64,000 nt of DNA from Rhodobacteraceae bacterium Alg231-04 (GTDB lineage Bacteria; Pseudomonadota; Alphaproteobacteria; Rhodobacterales; Rhodobacteraceae): NCBI GenBank assembly GCA_900143635.1, contig FREY01000002.1, positions 380,429-444,428 of the forward strand. Direction: 5' to 3'. A model generated the notes under the pieces. The model was not told the DNA's origin. It made no database searches and was given only the letters and a program-made list of their open reading frames with translations. Every line of letters starts with the position of its first letter. Positions within the stretch are counted from its first letter, which is position 1. Both the position numbers and the translations under genes were made by a program. This document shows positions 55,663 to 64,000 of this stretch, piece by piece.

Positions 55663-55993
55663 TCCCACTTCGGTGACTTGTTCGGTGACTTGATAGAGCG
55701 GCCCCGCGTGCATCTGCACCGGGGCCGTTTTGTTTGAGGGGGGCTCCCGCCTCCGCGCGGCACCCGGCAGGGTGCCCCTTGGTGTTGGGCCGGGCGCCAC
55801 GCCTGCGGCGCGGCGCAAGAACCTTTGGCAAGGTTCTTGGAGGAAAGTGAAGGAAGATCAGCTGAGAAGCGGTTCAGGGGCAGGTCTGCCCTGAACGCGC
55901 CACGACCAGCATATTGCGCCAGACCCCGCCTCAAGGCCAAGCCGCGCTGCGCGCGGGCCGCTGCTGCGGCGCCTTGACCCGGCCTCTGACGCG
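55663..55993. other. Gene-free gap of 331 nt after ilvE
   Basis: It holds a tandem 12-bp duplication of TTCGGTGACTTG (55669-55692), the ilvE terminator, and repeat-like GC-rich DNA including a perfect hairpin AAGAACCTT-TGGC-AAGGTTCTT (55817-55838) followed by GGAGGAAAGTGAAGG. I see no gene in it. Confidence 0.7.
55699..55736 (+). terminator. Rho-independent terminator after ilvE
   Basis: CGGCCCCG pairs with CGGGGCCG, extended inward by GTGCA/TGCAC, and is followed by TTTTGTTTG. One bulged base interrupts the stem. Confidence 0.92.
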
Positions 55994-56917
55994 TTAGCCC
56001 TGTGGTGTCACATTGGGGCGGGCTTTGCCGCGTTTGAGGCCCAGTTTCTGCTCGCGCCAGATGATCACGATGCCGGCACTGATGATCAGTGCGGAACCTG
56101 CCAGCATGATCGTTGTCGGTGCTTCGGCAAAGATGAAATAGCCGATCAGCAGCGCATAGATCATCGACACATAGTCGAAAGGCGCCAGAAGCGATGCTTC
56201 GGCATAGCGATAGCTGGTGGTGAGGAAAATCTGCGCCACGCCGCCAACAAGGCCCGAAGCAATCAGAAAGACCAGTTCACGCCCTGTTGGCATCACCCAG
56301 CCCAAGGGCAGGGTCAGCAGCGAGAGCGCCGTGGCGGTGAGTGAGAAGTAGAACACGATGGCCGAGGTCTGGTCGGTCTGCACCAATTTGCGGATGTGGA
56401 TCTGCGCCATGGCCCGAAAGGCAGCTGATCCAAGCGCCAGCATCGCCCCCATCAAGGCCAGGCTTTCTGCTGCGCCGCCGCCAAAAACGCTCAGGCGCGG
56501 ATAGAGAATGATCATCACCCCGATCAGGCCGAAACCAACGGCTGAGAGACGGAACAGGCGGACTTCCTCGCCCAGAAAAACGGCGGCAAAGACCACGATC
56601 AGCAGCGGAGAGGTGAAGCCGATGGCGGTGACTTCCGGGAAGGGTAGGATCATCAGGGCCGCAAAGCCGAGCATCATCGCCGTGGTGCCAATAAAGCCGC
56701 GCCAGAAATGGCCCATCGGGTTTTGCACCTTTAGCCCGGTCTTCAGATCGCCCCGTCGTGCCAGCCAGATCAGGATCACCGGCATTGCAAAGAACGAGCG
56801 AAAGAACACTGCTTCCCAAGGCGGCACATGGGGGGCGGAGGCCTTGATCAGCGAGGCCATGACGGAAAACAGCGCCAGTGCGAGGACTTTGGACAGGATG
56901 CCTTTGGTGGGATTCAT
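55994..56917 (-). CDS. DMT superfamily transporter (EamA domains)
   Basis: A 307-residue inner-membrane protein with ten hydrophobic segments in two EamA repeats; the second half contains VGGVAQIFLTTSYRYAEASL and DYVSMIYALLIGYFIFAEAP. The first repeat has WEAVFFRSFFAMPVILIWL. It differs from the protein at 30936-31832, so the genome carries several such exporters. The substrate is unknown. It is convergent with ilvE and divergent from matB. Confidence 0.88.
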   Translation of the reverse strand: MNPTKGILSKVLALALFSVMASLIKASAPHVPPWEAVFFRSFFAMPVILIWLARRGDLKTGLKVQNPMGHFWRGFIGTTAMMLGFAALMILPFPEVTAIGFTSPLLIVVFAAVFLGEEVRLFRLSAVGFGLIGVMIILYPRLSVFGGGAAESLALMGAMLALGSAAFRAMAQIHIRKLVQTDQTSAIVFYFSLTATALSLLTLPLGWVMPTGRELVFLIASGLVGGVAQIFLTTSYRYAEASLLAPFDYVSMIYALLIGYFIFAEAPTTIMLAGSALIISAGIVIIWREQKLGLKRGKARPNVTPQG

Positions 56918-57047
56918 CGCGCGTGCCTCGGAGCTGTGCTGGGGGTGCGATGATGCTTAACTGTTTAACTGTGAATGGCAAGCGCACCGCTTGATCTTCG
57001 CAGGCGCAGCATGGAATGTGGCGCCGAACCAAAAGGAGGCACCGCCG

Positions 57048-58553
57048 ATGTATGAGCAGAACCATTTGATCCATCAACTGCGGGCAGCCTCGCAGGGACG
57101 TGACGACGCGGTGTTTGCCCAGATTCCGGGCGGCGGCGATGTGACCTTTGGCGCATTGTTTGCCGGGGCTGAGCGGATGGCAGCGGCGCTGGCTGCAAAA
57201 GGCCTGCAGCCGGGGGATCGGGTTGCGGTTCAGGTCTCCAAAACCCTTCAGGCGATTGAACTCTATCTGGGCACTGTCATGGCGGGCGGGATTTTTCTGC
57301 CGCTCAACACCGCCTATACTGCGCCGGAAGTGGCGTATTTTCTGGGTGATGCCACTCCGCGCGTGGTGGTCTGTGATCCGGCGCGCGAAGCGGAGACCCG
57401 CGGGATCGCCGGGGCGGCAGAGGTACTGACGCTGGATGCAGCCGGGCAGGGTACTTTGCTGGATCTGGCAGAGGTGCAGGGTAGATTTCGCGCTGTCGCC
57501 CGCGCCGAGGGCGATCTGGCGGCGATCCTTTATACCTCTGGCACCACCGGGCGTTCAAAAGGCGCGATGCTGAGTCATGGAAATCTGGCGTCCAATTCGC
57601 TCACCTTGCGCGATTACTGGCAGTTCACCGGCGCTGATGTGCTGATCCACGCGTTGCCGATCTTTCACACGCACGGGCTGTTTGTGGCGACCAATGTTGC
57701 ACTGTTTGCCGGCGCGCAGGTGGTGTTTCTGCCCGGCTTTGACGCCGAGGCCATTCTGCAGGCGATGCCGCGTGCCACTGCGCTGATGGGGGTGCCGACT
57801 TTTTACACCCGCCTGCTGCAGGATCCACGTCTGGACAAGGAACGCGCCGCCAATATGCGATTGTTCATCTCGGGCTCTGCGCCCCTGTTGGTGGACACGC
57901 ACGAGCAGTGGGAGGCGCGCACCGGCCATCGCATTCTCGAACGCTACGGTATGACGGAAACCAATATGAGCACCTCGAACCCTTATGAAGGGGATCGGCG
58001 CGCGGGCACCGTTGGCTTTCCGTTGCCGGGGGTCGAGGCACAGGTGATGCTGGATGGAGCCGAGGTGCCTGTAGGCGACATCGGCGTGCTGGAAGTGCGC
58101 GGTTCAAACGTGTTTCAGGGCTATTGGCAGATGCCGGAAAAGACCGCCGAGGAACTGCGGCCTGACGGCTGGTTCATCACCGGGGACCTGGCGAAGATTG
58201 ATGCGGATGGCTATGTCACCATCGTCGGCCGCGAAAAGGATCTGGTGATCACCGGCGGTTTCAACGTCTACCCCAAAGAGATCGAAAGCCTGATCGATGA
58301 TCTGCCCGGCGTGCTGGAAAGCGCAGTGATCGGCGTGGCGCATCCCGATTTTGGCGAGGCCGTGGTGGCTGTGGTTGTGGCCCAGGGCGATGGTACCAGT
58401 GCTGAGGCCGTGCAGGTGGCATTGAGTGGACAGTTGGCGAAGTTCAAACAACCCAAACATATCGCCATCGTTGAGGCCCTGCCGCGCAACACCATGGGCA
58501 AGGTGCAAAAGAAAGCCCTGCGCGAGGAATACGCCGGACTGTTCAGCGCGTAA
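57048..58553 (+). CDS. matB: Malonyl-CoA synthetase (MatB-like AMP-forming ligase)
   Basis: A 501-residue AMP-binding enzyme that would activate malonate (or methylmalonate) to the CoA ester. The P-loop is LAAILYTSGTTGRSKGAML; the substrate region ALPIFHTHGLFVATNV and LFISGSAPLL are close to Rhodopseudomonas MatB as I remember it. YGMTETNMSTSNPY is the A5 motif and the C-terminal lysine lies in LPRNTMGKVQKKAL. The ATG at 57048 has AGGAGG eight bases upstream. No malonyl-CoA decarboxylase gene (matA) is next to it, unlike classic mat operons. Confidence 0.88.
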   Translation: MYEQNHLIHQLRAASQGRDDAVFAQIPGGGDVTFGALFAGAERMAAALAAKGLQPGDRVAVQVSKTLQAIELYLGTVMAGGIFLPLNTAYTAPEVAYFLGDATPRVVVCDPAREAETRGIAGAAEVLTLDAAGQGTLLDLAEVQGRFRAVARAEGDLAAILYTSGTTGRSKGAMLSHGNLASNSLTLRDYWQFTGADVLIHALPIFHTHGLFVATNVALFAGAQVVFLPGFDAEAILQAMPRATALMGVPTFYTRLLQDPRLDKERAANMRLFISGSAPLLVDTHEQWEARTGHRILERYGMTETNMSTSNPYEGDRRAGTVGFPLPGVEAQVMLDGAEVPVGDIGVLEVRGSNVFQGYWQMPEKTAEELRPDGWFITGDLAKIDADGYVTIVGREKDLVITGGFNVYPKEIESLIDDLPGVLESAVIGVAHPDFGEAVVAVVVAQGDGTSAEAVQVALSGQLAKFKQPKHIAIVEALPRNTMGKVQKKALREEYAGLFSA

Positions 58554-58591
58554 CAACAGGGTTGCGTCTGACCCTGGGTGGGTGCGAAGCG

Positions 58592-58608
58592 CCCTCCCAT
58601 GGGGAGGG
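58592..58608 (+). other. Stem-loop between convergent matB and CDF genes
   Basis: CCCTCCC-ATG-GGGAGGG, a perfect 7-bp stem, 38 nt after the matB stop. There is no T run, so it may be a repeat fragment or a weak bidirectional stop. Confidence 0.35.
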
Positions 58609-58648
58609 TCGGGCGCGGCCCGCGCCGCAAGCGGCACGGGCACAGGAG

Positions 58649-59281
58649 TTAGTGAGCCTCTGCGTGCGCCTCTTCTTCACGCCATTCCTTTACCGCCTGT
58701 GACAGGATCTGTGCGGCAGAGTTCAGGAACAGCCCGGCCATGATGCCCGCCACGATCAGGTCGGGCCAGCCGGTGGCCGTGCTCCAGACACCCAAGGCGG
58801 CAATCATCACCGCCACATTGCCGATGGCGTCATTGCGCGAGCACAGCCAGACCGAGCGTACATTGGCATCCCCGTCCTTGTATCTGACCAGCAGCAGGAC
58901 CGAGGCCATGTTCGCCGCCAGTGCCAGAAAACCGATGGCGCCCATGATCTCGGCCTGCGGCACGCCCACGTAAAACACCTGATAGAGGGTCGATCCAAAC
59001 ACCCAGAGCCCCATCAGCAACAGGCTGATCCCCTTGCCCAATGCCGCCAGCGCGCGGGTGCGCAACGAGGCGCCGATAACGGCCAGCGAGATCCCGTAGG
59101 TCAGCGCATCGCCGAGGAAATCCAGTGCGTCCGCCTTCAGGGCCTGGCTCCCGGACAGCTGGCCCGCGCTCATCTCAACCCCAAACATCGCAGCATTGAT
59201 CGCAATCACCGCCCAAAGCCTGCGTTTGTAGTCGGCTGAAACCCCGTCAAACCGGGCCTCGTGCCCGCAGCAACCTGCCAT
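58649..59281 (-). CDS. Cation diffusion facilitator-like metal transporter (short form)
   Basis: A 210-residue inner-membrane protein with five or six membrane segments. The metal-site pattern is visible as KADALDFLGDAL and RNDAIGNVAV in TM2 and TM5. The usual CDF C-terminal cytoplasmic domain is missing, and the tail is acidic and His-rich (EEEAHAEAH). The N-terminus starts MAGCCGHEA, with possible metal-binding Cys-His. AAGGA precedes the ATG. Expression is almost surely controlled by the divergent MerR gene through the promoter at 59312-59342. Metal likely zinc, cadmium or cobalt; not proven. Confidence 0.87.
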   Translation of the reverse strand: MAGCCGHEARFDGVSADYKRRLWAVIAINAAMFGVEMSAGQLSGSQALKADALDFLGDALTYGISLAVIGASLRTRALAALGKGISLLLMGLWVFGSTLYQVFYVGVPQAEIMGAIGFLALAANMASVLLLVRYKDGDANVRSVWLCSRNDAIGNVAVMIAALGVWSTATGWPDLIVAGIMAGLFLNSAAQILSQAVKEWREEEAHAEAH

Positions 59282-59311
59282 TTGTCTTGTCCTTCAGTTT
59301 GATTCGGGACC

Positions 59312-59342
59312 AATGTAGGGGCTCTAGTCACTAGAGCTTCAA
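59312..59342 (-). promoter_or_regulatory. MerR-type promoter/operator of the CDF gene
   Basis: On the minus strand: -35 TTGAAG (59337-59342), 19-bp spacer, -10 TACATT (59312-59317). The spacer contains the perfect dyad GCTCTAG-TGA-CTAGAGC (59321-59337). An over-long spacer with a central dyad is the hallmark of MerR-activated metal promoters. Confidence 0.88.
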
Positions 59343-59353
59343 GAGGTTTCACA

Positions 59354-59779
59354 ATGTTTTCCATCGGCGCGCTGTCCAAGGCCACCGGGGTCAAGGTGCC
59401 CACGATCCGTTATTATGAGGAGGTCGGCCTGCTGCCGCCCGCCGAGCGGAACGCGGGCAATCAGCGGCGCTACAGCGAGCAGGGCAAACAGGCTCTGGGC
59501 TTTATCAAACACGCCCGCGACCTTGGTTTCGGGCTGGACGACATCAAGGCGCTGATGGGGCTGAACGGAGAGCTGGGACATGATTGCGCCGCCGCCGATC
59601 AGATCGCCCGCAGCCAGCTGGCACAGGTGCGCGAGCGCATTGCCCGGCTGGAACTGCTGGCAGAGGAGCTGGAGCGGATCAGCCATCTTTGCGATGGTGG
59701 CAATGGCGGCACCTGTCAGGTGCTGACGGCGCTGGGCGATCACAGTCAATGCGCCCATGACCATGGGCGGGCCGGTTAG
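59354..59779 (+). CDS. MerR family metal-responsive regulator
   Basis: A 141-residue regulator. The N-terminal HTH (FSIGALSKATGVKVPTIRYY) is followed by RRYSEQG and a dimerisation helix. Metal-binding cysteines are likely C113 in HLCDGGNGGTCQ and the paired Cys, with another at HDC near residue 77 and a final QCAHDH. This matches ZntR/CadR-type sensors. AGAGG lies seven bases before the ATG. Its 3' end overlaps the convergent AEC gene by 4 nt. The metal is not identified. Confidence 0.88.
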   Translation: MFSIGALSKATGVKVPTIRYYEEVGLLPPAERNAGNQRRYSEQGKQALGFIKHARDLGFGLDDIKALMGLNGELGHDCAAADQIARSQLAQVRERIARLELLAEELERISHLCDGGNGGTCQVLTALGDHSQCAHDHGRAG

Positions 59780-60720
59780 ATCAGCCAGAAAAGCAGCAGG
59801 CTGAGGGTCACGAAGGCGCCGGATGTAGCAAACAGCATGGCGAGGCTGGCCGCGCCCTCCAGCCCCTGTTTCTGGGCCAGAACCACATAGATGCCGAACA
59901 TCGGCATGGCGGCGGATAGAATCACCGCTTTCAGCATGTCACCGTCCAGATAGACAAGCCCGGCACCGGTCAGGGCGAGGGCGGTCAGGGCGACCAGAGC
60001 AGGGTGCAGGATCAGCTTTTGCAGGGTGATATGCGTCGCCAGCCCCTTGTTGCCATGCACCGGCAGATCCACCAGCGAACCACCGATCACCACCAGCGAC
60101 AGGGCTGAGGCAGAGGCGGCCAAAAGACCGGACAGCCGGGTGACGGGTTCGGGCAGGGACACCCCGCTGAGCGAGACCAGTACCCCCAGCAAAAGCCCGA
60201 TCAGAAACGGTGTGCGCAGCACATCCAAAATCAGGCCTCCCGCTTTGCGCCACAAAGGACCCGAGGCTTTGCCCGAGGCGATCTCCATCAAGAGCATGCA
60301 GACCGGCACCAGCAGCAGGTTTTCAACGAGGAAGTTCAGCGCCAGCACCACCGGGGCCAGATCCGGCAGGGTCAACAGGAGGATCGGAAAGCCGACAAAG
60401 CCGCTGTTGGGGCAGGAGGATCCCATGACCCCCAGCGCGCGGCGCTCTGGCGTGGCCCCGCGCAGGGTCAGCAGCACATAGGAAACGACAATCGTCGCCA
60501 GCCCGCCAAGGGCAAAGACCGCGATATAGCCGGGGCGGATCACCTCGCCCAGGTCGCGGCTGGCCACCGCATTGAACAGCAGCATGGGCAGCGCAATGTT
60601 GAGCACATATTTGCCCAGCGTGCGCATCTCAGCCTTCTCAAACCACCCTTTCTTGACCACCAGATAGCCAAGCGCGATGGCGGCGTAGATCGGAAAGGTG
60701 ATGGCCAGAATGCTGGTCAC
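59776..60720 (-). CDS. AEC family transporter
   Basis: A 314-residue inner-membrane protein with about ten hydrophobic segments, of the auxin-efflux-carrier (AEC) family. The conserved SCPNSGFVGFPI in TM4 and the late LSAAMPMFGIYVVLAQ block are typical. Related proteins move malonate or other dicarboxylates, and malonate activation by MatB is encoded 1.2 kb away, but a link is not shown. The ATG overlaps the HD-domain gene stop as ATGA. Confidence 0.9.
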   Translation of the reverse strand: MTSILAITFPIYAAIALGYLVVKKGWFEKAEMRTLGKYVLNIALPMLLFNAVASRDLGEVIRPGYIAVFALGGLATIVVSYVLLTLRGATPERRALGVMGSSCPNSGFVGFPILLLTLPDLAPVVLALNFLVENLLLVPVCMLLMEIASGKASGPLWRKAGGLILDVLRTPFLIGLLLGVLVSLSGVSLPEPVTRLSGLLAASASALSLVVIGGSLVDLPVHGNKGLATHITLQKLILHPALVALTALALTGAGLVYLDGDMLKAVILSAAMPMFGIYVVLAQKQGLEGAASLAMLFATSGAFVTLSLLLFWLI

Positions 60721-61382
60721 TTCAAGAGATCCGCCCAGTGCTGCGGCAGTTCAGTATCCATCTCTTTGGCAAGCTGGTTGAGATAGGCCAGCATCAGCCG
60801 CGCCCGTTTGCGGGCAATCTTGCGGCCCTTGGCGGTGACCATCTCCTGCGGCAATTGCAGCAGTTTCAGATGCCAGTGGTCGATCGACCAGTCCTGATCA
60901 TCCAGAGGACGGTTGGCGGCAAAGGGATCGGCCGGATCCAGCAGCGGGCGTCCCATGTCGCCAGCCACCATAAAGGTGCGGGCAATGCCAACAGCGCCAA
61001 GTGCGTCCAGTCGGTCGGCGTCGCGTAGGATCTCGGCCTCAAAGCTTTCGGGCGGGATGCCGGCCGAATAGCTGTGCGCGGCAATCACATGCTGTGCGGC
61101 ACGGATTTCATCCGGGGTATACCCCAGCCCTTCGAGGATCGGCTTGGCGGCATTGGCCGACAGGGTCGAGGCTTCGGCCCGGTTGGGCGCGTCCTTGGGC
61201 AGGTTGATCAAATCATGCAGATAGGCGCCGGCCAGCAGCACCTTCATGTTCACACCGCCTTCGTCCTCGCCGATACGGCGGGCGTTGGCCCAGACCCGGT
61301 CCAGATGCGCAATGTCATGCGCCGGGTCTTGTTCCATTTCACGGGCGACGGTCAGGCGCAGCTGCGCACGCAGGTCCTGCAT
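60717..61382 (-). CDS. HD-domain phosphohydrolase
   Basis: A 221-residue cytoplasmic protein. Metal ligands of the HD superfamily are seen: His in DIAHLDRVW, HD pair H56-D57 in GAYLHDLIN, His in HVIAAHSYSAGI and Asp in DADRLDALG. Members cleave nucleotide or other phosphates; substrate unknown. The gene lies between aroC and the AEC transporter with 1-nt and ATGA overlaps, so it belongs to the aroC operon. Confidence 0.9.
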   Translation of the reverse strand: MQDLRAQLRLTVAREMEQDPAHDIAHLDRVWANARRIGEDEGGVNMKVLLAGAYLHDLINLPKDAPNRAEASTLSANAAKPILEGLGYTPDEIRAAQHVIAAHSYSAGIPPESFEAEILRDADRLDALGAVGIARTFMVAGDMGRPLLDPADPFAANRPLDDQDWSIDHWHLKLLQLPQEMVTAKGRKIARKRARLMLAYLNQLAKEMDTELPQHWADLLK

Positions 61383-62485
61383 CAGCCGATCTGACCTTGG
61401 TTTTCGCCGATCTGGCCACGGTGCAGCAGCAGATGGTCAAGGATCACGCAGGCCATCATCGCCTCGGCCACCGGCACGGCGCGAATACCGACACAAGGAT
61501 CATGGCGGCCTTTGGTGATCACCTCGGTCGGGGTGCCATCGATGCGGATCGATTTGCGCGGGCTCAGGATTGAAGAGGTTGGTTTCACTGCAAAGCGCAC
61601 CACCAGATCCTGCCCGGTGGAAATACCGCCAAGGATGCCGCCCGCATGGTTCGACGAATAGACCGGCTGGCCGTCATTGCCCATAAAGATTTCATCGGCG
61701 TTTTCCGTGCCCTTCAGGCGCGAGGCGGCCATGCCCTCGCCGATCTCCACACCCTTCACGGCGTTGATCGACATCATCGCGGCGGCCAGATCGGTGTCCA
61801 ACTTGTTGTAGACCGGTGCGCCGATACCTGCGGGCACGCCGCGCGCGACCACCTCAACCGTGGCCCCGACCGAGTTGTGATCCTTGCGCAAGCCCTGCAG
61901 GTAGTCTTCCCAATCCTGCACGGCACCGGCATCGGGGATCCAGAAATCATTGCCTTCGATCGCGTCCCAGTCGAAACGGGTGCGGTCGATCTCCATCTCA
62001 CCCATGGCCACCATGTAGCCTTTGATTTCCACCTGCGGCGCCAAGAGCTTGATCGCTTCGCGGGCCAAGCCACCGGCGGCCACACGGGCGGCGGTTTCAC
62101 GCGCCGAGGACCGGCCGCCGCCGCGATAGTCGCGGTTGCCGTATTTCTGATGGTAGGTGATGTCGGCATGACCGGGGCGGAAGGTCTGGGAAATCTCGCC
62201 ATAGTCGCGCGACCGCTGGTCGGTGTTTTCGATCATCAGCTGCACCGGGGTGCCGGTGGTTTTGCCCTCGAACACGCCCGACAGGATCTTTACCGCGTCC
62301 GGCTCATTGCGCTGGGTGGTGTTCTTGTTCTGACCGGGGCGCCGTTTGTCGAGCCAGACCTGCAGCATCTCGGGCGTCACCGGCACATTGGGCGGGCAGC
62401 CATCAACGGTCGCGCCAAGCGCGGGTCCGTGACTTTCACCCCATGTGGTGACGCGGAAAAGATGGCCAAAGCTGTTCATCGACAT
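61382..62485 (-). CDS. aroC: Chorismate synthase
   Basis: A 367-residue FMN-dependent enzyme that turns EPSP into chorismate, the branch point of aromatic amino acids. The signatures are [31 protein letters not shown] and [37 protein letters not shown] is the C-terminal block. Length is standard. It starts a three-gene operon with the HD-domain and AEC genes. Confidence 0.98.
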   Translation of the reverse strand: MSMNSFGHLFRVTTWGESHGPALGATVDGCPPNVPVTPEMLQVWLDKRRPGQNKNTTQRNEPDAVKILSGVFEGKTTGTPVQLMIENTDQRSRDYGEISQTFRPGHADITYHQKYGNRDYRGGGRSSARETAARVAAGGLAREAIKLLAPQVEIKGYMVAMGEMEIDRTRFDWDAIEGNDFWIPDAGAVQDWEDYLQGLRKDHNSVGATVEVVARGVPAGIGAPVYNKLDTDLAAAMMSINAVKGVEIGEGMAASRLKGTENADEIFMGNDGQPVYSSNHAGGILGGISTGQDLVVRFAVKPTSSILSPRKSIRIDGTPTEVITKGRHDPCVGIRAVPVAEAMMACVILDHLLLHRGQIGENQGQIG

Positions 62486-62714
62486 ATGCGGACTCCTTTG
62501 CAGGCGTGCTTAGCGTTGCGGCAGTCCTGCCTCAAGCCAAATCGCCGAAACAGCGCATCTGCGCCCAGAGATCTGCAGCGTCGGCAACCGCATCAATCAA
62601 CCCAATACCGATCTCCGCTGCTAGCGTTTGTGCCCCATTTAGGACGATGCCCCCTTACCGTTGCAGTGGCTTTCCCGGACTTGGCCAATACCGAAAGAAG
62701 ACAGCAGGGGCACG

Positions 62715-63707
62715 TCACGCTGTGGCGGAAACCATCCCGCCCTGGAAAGTCATCCGTCGGATGGTCTTCGGGGTTTCGCCGTGTTCGCGTTTGAACCAAT
62801 AGGCGAGATTCAATTGGGTGCCAAAACCAGTGGCAGCGGCGACTTCGGGGAGCGGCAGGCTGCTGTGTTCCAGCAGTTGGCGGGCACGTTCCAGCCGCAA
62901 TTGCCGGTAGGCGTTCAGCGGCCCTGATCCGGTCTTGTCCTGGAAGCGTCGCTGCAATTTGCGAGTGGAAACGCCAAGCTCGGACGCGAGGTCACAGATC
63001 TGCAGAGGCTCTTCCAGATTGCTGCACATCAGGCCGAGACTTTTGTCGATCAGCACGTCACCTGCAGCGCGGCGGCGCAGCTCCAATAGTGCTTTGCTGA
63101 CAGGCTGGGTAGAAGCAGGGCACAATCCCAAATAACTGCTGAGTGCATCTACAAAAACCTGGCCCTGATCTTCGCGGATCATATCCAGTAGCAATTTTAT
63201 TGCGGCGAATCCGGAGATGGCACTGTGAATATTGCCGGATTGCGCCACAAGTTCGCCATTTGTTGCAGGGGTCAGGAAGTATTCTTGGGCGGCTGCAGCA
63301 AAATTCGGATGGATGGCCGCCTGATGAACGCGATGCATGCCGGTCTCATGAAGCAGGAAAACAGCACTGCCGGCCAGCACCGGACGCGCAGCGAGATGCA
63401 AAATCTGTGCGGTTCGGTTGCGTTCTTCCGGAGTCACGGTCCAACGGGTGGATATTCCACCCATGAAGATGGCCGTTCTGCGTGTCCAGTAACGGGCGTC
63501 ACCGGCTGGCTGTTCGCCAAGAGTGCGGACAGAGACCTGATAGGCAGCTGTCTGCAGCAGATCATTGGCGGAACGGAACAGGGCTGCAGCCATATGCGCC
63601 TCGGCGCCGCTGCTGCCAGTGGGAAGGATAATGTCGACGCCCAAGCTTAGGGCGGGGCGGACCAAAGTGTTGGGGGCAGGGCCCGAAAAGGATGCGCAGA
63701 ATGTCAT
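62715..63707 (-). CDS. GlxA-type AraC family transcriptional regulator
   Basis: A 330-residue regulator with an N-terminal DJ-1/PfpI-like sensing domain (about 15-190) and a C-terminal AraC DNA-binding domain (about 235-325; ICDLASELGVSTRKLQRRFQ and VAAATGFGTQLNLAYWFKRE). The ATG at 63707 has a textbook AGGAGG upstream; a longer frame to 63824 crosses the gcvP terminator and is rejected. It belongs to the same broad class as GbdR/CdhR regulators of betaine and carnitine use. It lies between gcvP and aroC, and its target is unknown. Confidence 0.9.
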   Translation of the reverse strand: MTFCASFSGPAPNTLVRPALSLGVDIILPTGSSGAEAHMAAALFRSANDLLQTAAYQVSVRTLGEQPAGDARYWTRRTAIFMGGISTRWTVTPEERNRTAQILHLAARPVLAGSAVFLLHETGMHRVHQAAIHPNFAAAAQEYFLTPATNGELVAQSGNIHSAISGFAAIKLLLDMIREDQGQVFVDALSSYLGLCPASTQPVSKALLELRRRAAGDVLIDKSLGLMCSNLEEPLQICDLASELGVSTRKLQRRFQDKTGSGPLNAYRQLRLERARQLLEHSSLPLPEVAAATGFGTQLNLAYWFKREHGETPKTIRRMTFQGGMVSATA

Positions 63708-63749
63708 GTCTTCCTCCTGTTGCCGGGCGCGGTTGCGTCCTTTTTGAGT

Positions 63750-63793
63750 GTCAAAAGAAAGGACCTGTCCGCCGCTGGGCTGCGGCGGACAGG
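63750..63793 (-). terminator. Rho-independent terminator after gcvP
   Basis: CCTGTCCGCCGC pairs perfectly with GCGGCGGACAGG (63764-63775 with 63782-63793). On the minus strand it is followed by TTTCTTTT. It lies 11 nt past the gcvP stop. Confidence 0.93.
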
Positions 63794-63804
63794 CGAGGGG
63801 TTGG

Positions 63805-64000
63805 TCAGTTTGCGGCTTCTTCACCGTCTTCGTAATCTGACATCGGCGGACAGGTGCAAATCAGGTGGCGATCACCATATGCATTGTCCACGCGGTTGAC
63901 CGGCGGCCAGTATTTGTCGATCCCGAAGGAACCATCCGGGTAACAGGCCACTTCGCGGCTGTAGGGACGGTCCCAGTCGCCAACCAGATCGGCAATGGTG
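63805..64000 (-). CDS. gcvP: Glycine dehydrogenase (decarboxylating), C-terminal end only
   Basis: The last 65 residues of the P-protein of the glycine cleavage system are visible; the rest lies beyond the window. The block [20 protein letters not shown] is the conserved C-terminal GcvP region, followed by [17 protein letters not shown] and stop. A strong terminator follows directly, so gcvP is the last gene of its operon. Confidence 0.9.
   Translation of the reverse strand, partial: TIADLVGDWDRPYSREVACYPDGSFGIDKYWPPVNRVDNAYGDRHLICTCPPMSDYEDGEEAAN

Noticed and set aside
61646-62794. 382-codon plus-strand frame opposite aroC
   Set aside because: Antisense shadow of chorismate synthase.

Overview
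The window looks like chromosomal DNA of a marine alphaproteobacterium of the Roseobacter group (Rhodobacteraceae; Phaeobacter, Ruegeria or Leisingera-like). The evidence is the GC-rich coding style, a BioR-type operator in front of bioMNY, a petP-petR pair, a TMAO reductase operon, MatB-like and CaiD-like CoA enzymes, and tightly overlapping ATGA or TGATG gene junctions. Nearly all of it is coding. Both ends cut genes: a hydantoinase/oxoprolinase at the left and gcvP at the right. No rRNA, CRISPR array, transposase, phage or classical defence system was seen.

Layout. 1-7.8 kb (minus): torE-torC-torA-torD for anaerobic TMAO respiration, then mtgA, a glutathione transferase, queG and a partial hydantoinase. 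8.0-14.1 kb (minus): glutamate synthase gltB and gltD, preceded by two TTTAGGTC dyads shared with the divergent uppP. 14.3-16.8 kb: uppP, a hotdog thioesterase and a minus-strand NDUFA9-like protein. 17.0-24.2 kb: an accessory-looking stretch made of a tRNA-Leu(CAG), a chemoreceptor, a second near-identical tRNA-Leu(CAG) and two tandem RTX M10 metalloproteases, the first of them frameshifted. 24.3-29.1 kb: rnd, kdsD, lptC, lptA, lptB, hpf and ptsN, the envelope/PTSNtr cluster without its usual rpoN. 29.1-37.7 kb (minus): msrB-msrA, a DUF4202 gene, a DMT transporter, bioMNY, hup, and adenine salvage genes ade-amn.

37.9-47.5 kb: a VOC protein, a class II aldolase family protein, a membrane protein, rarA (minus), then a GlxA/AraC-type regulator divergent from a four-gene CoA operon (acyl-CoA dehydrogenase, SelT/W/H-like thioredoxin-fold protein, ADP-forming acyl-CoA synthetase, CaiD-like hydratase). 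This could be a carnitine or betaine-CoA pathway. 47.6-55.7 kb: a methyltransferase and an SDR protein, the isoprenoid operon HDAC-like/xseB/ispA/dxs (minus), petP-petR (minus) and a branched-chain aminotransferase. 56-64 kb: a DMT transporter, matB, a small CDF metal transporter with its divergent MerR regulator and a textbook 19-bp-spacer promoter, an AEC transporter, an HD hydrolase, aroC, a second GlxA-type regulator and the gcvP end.

A recurring intergenic element, with a GC hairpin followed by a core such as CCCCCGGAGTATTTT and then AAGATGAA, occurs at least seven times in the window. One copy supplies the start codon of queG. The points most worth a second look are this repeat family, the duplicated tRNA-Leu flanking the chemoreceptor, the frameshifted RTX protease, the putative carnitine operon and the unexplained operator-like dyads.
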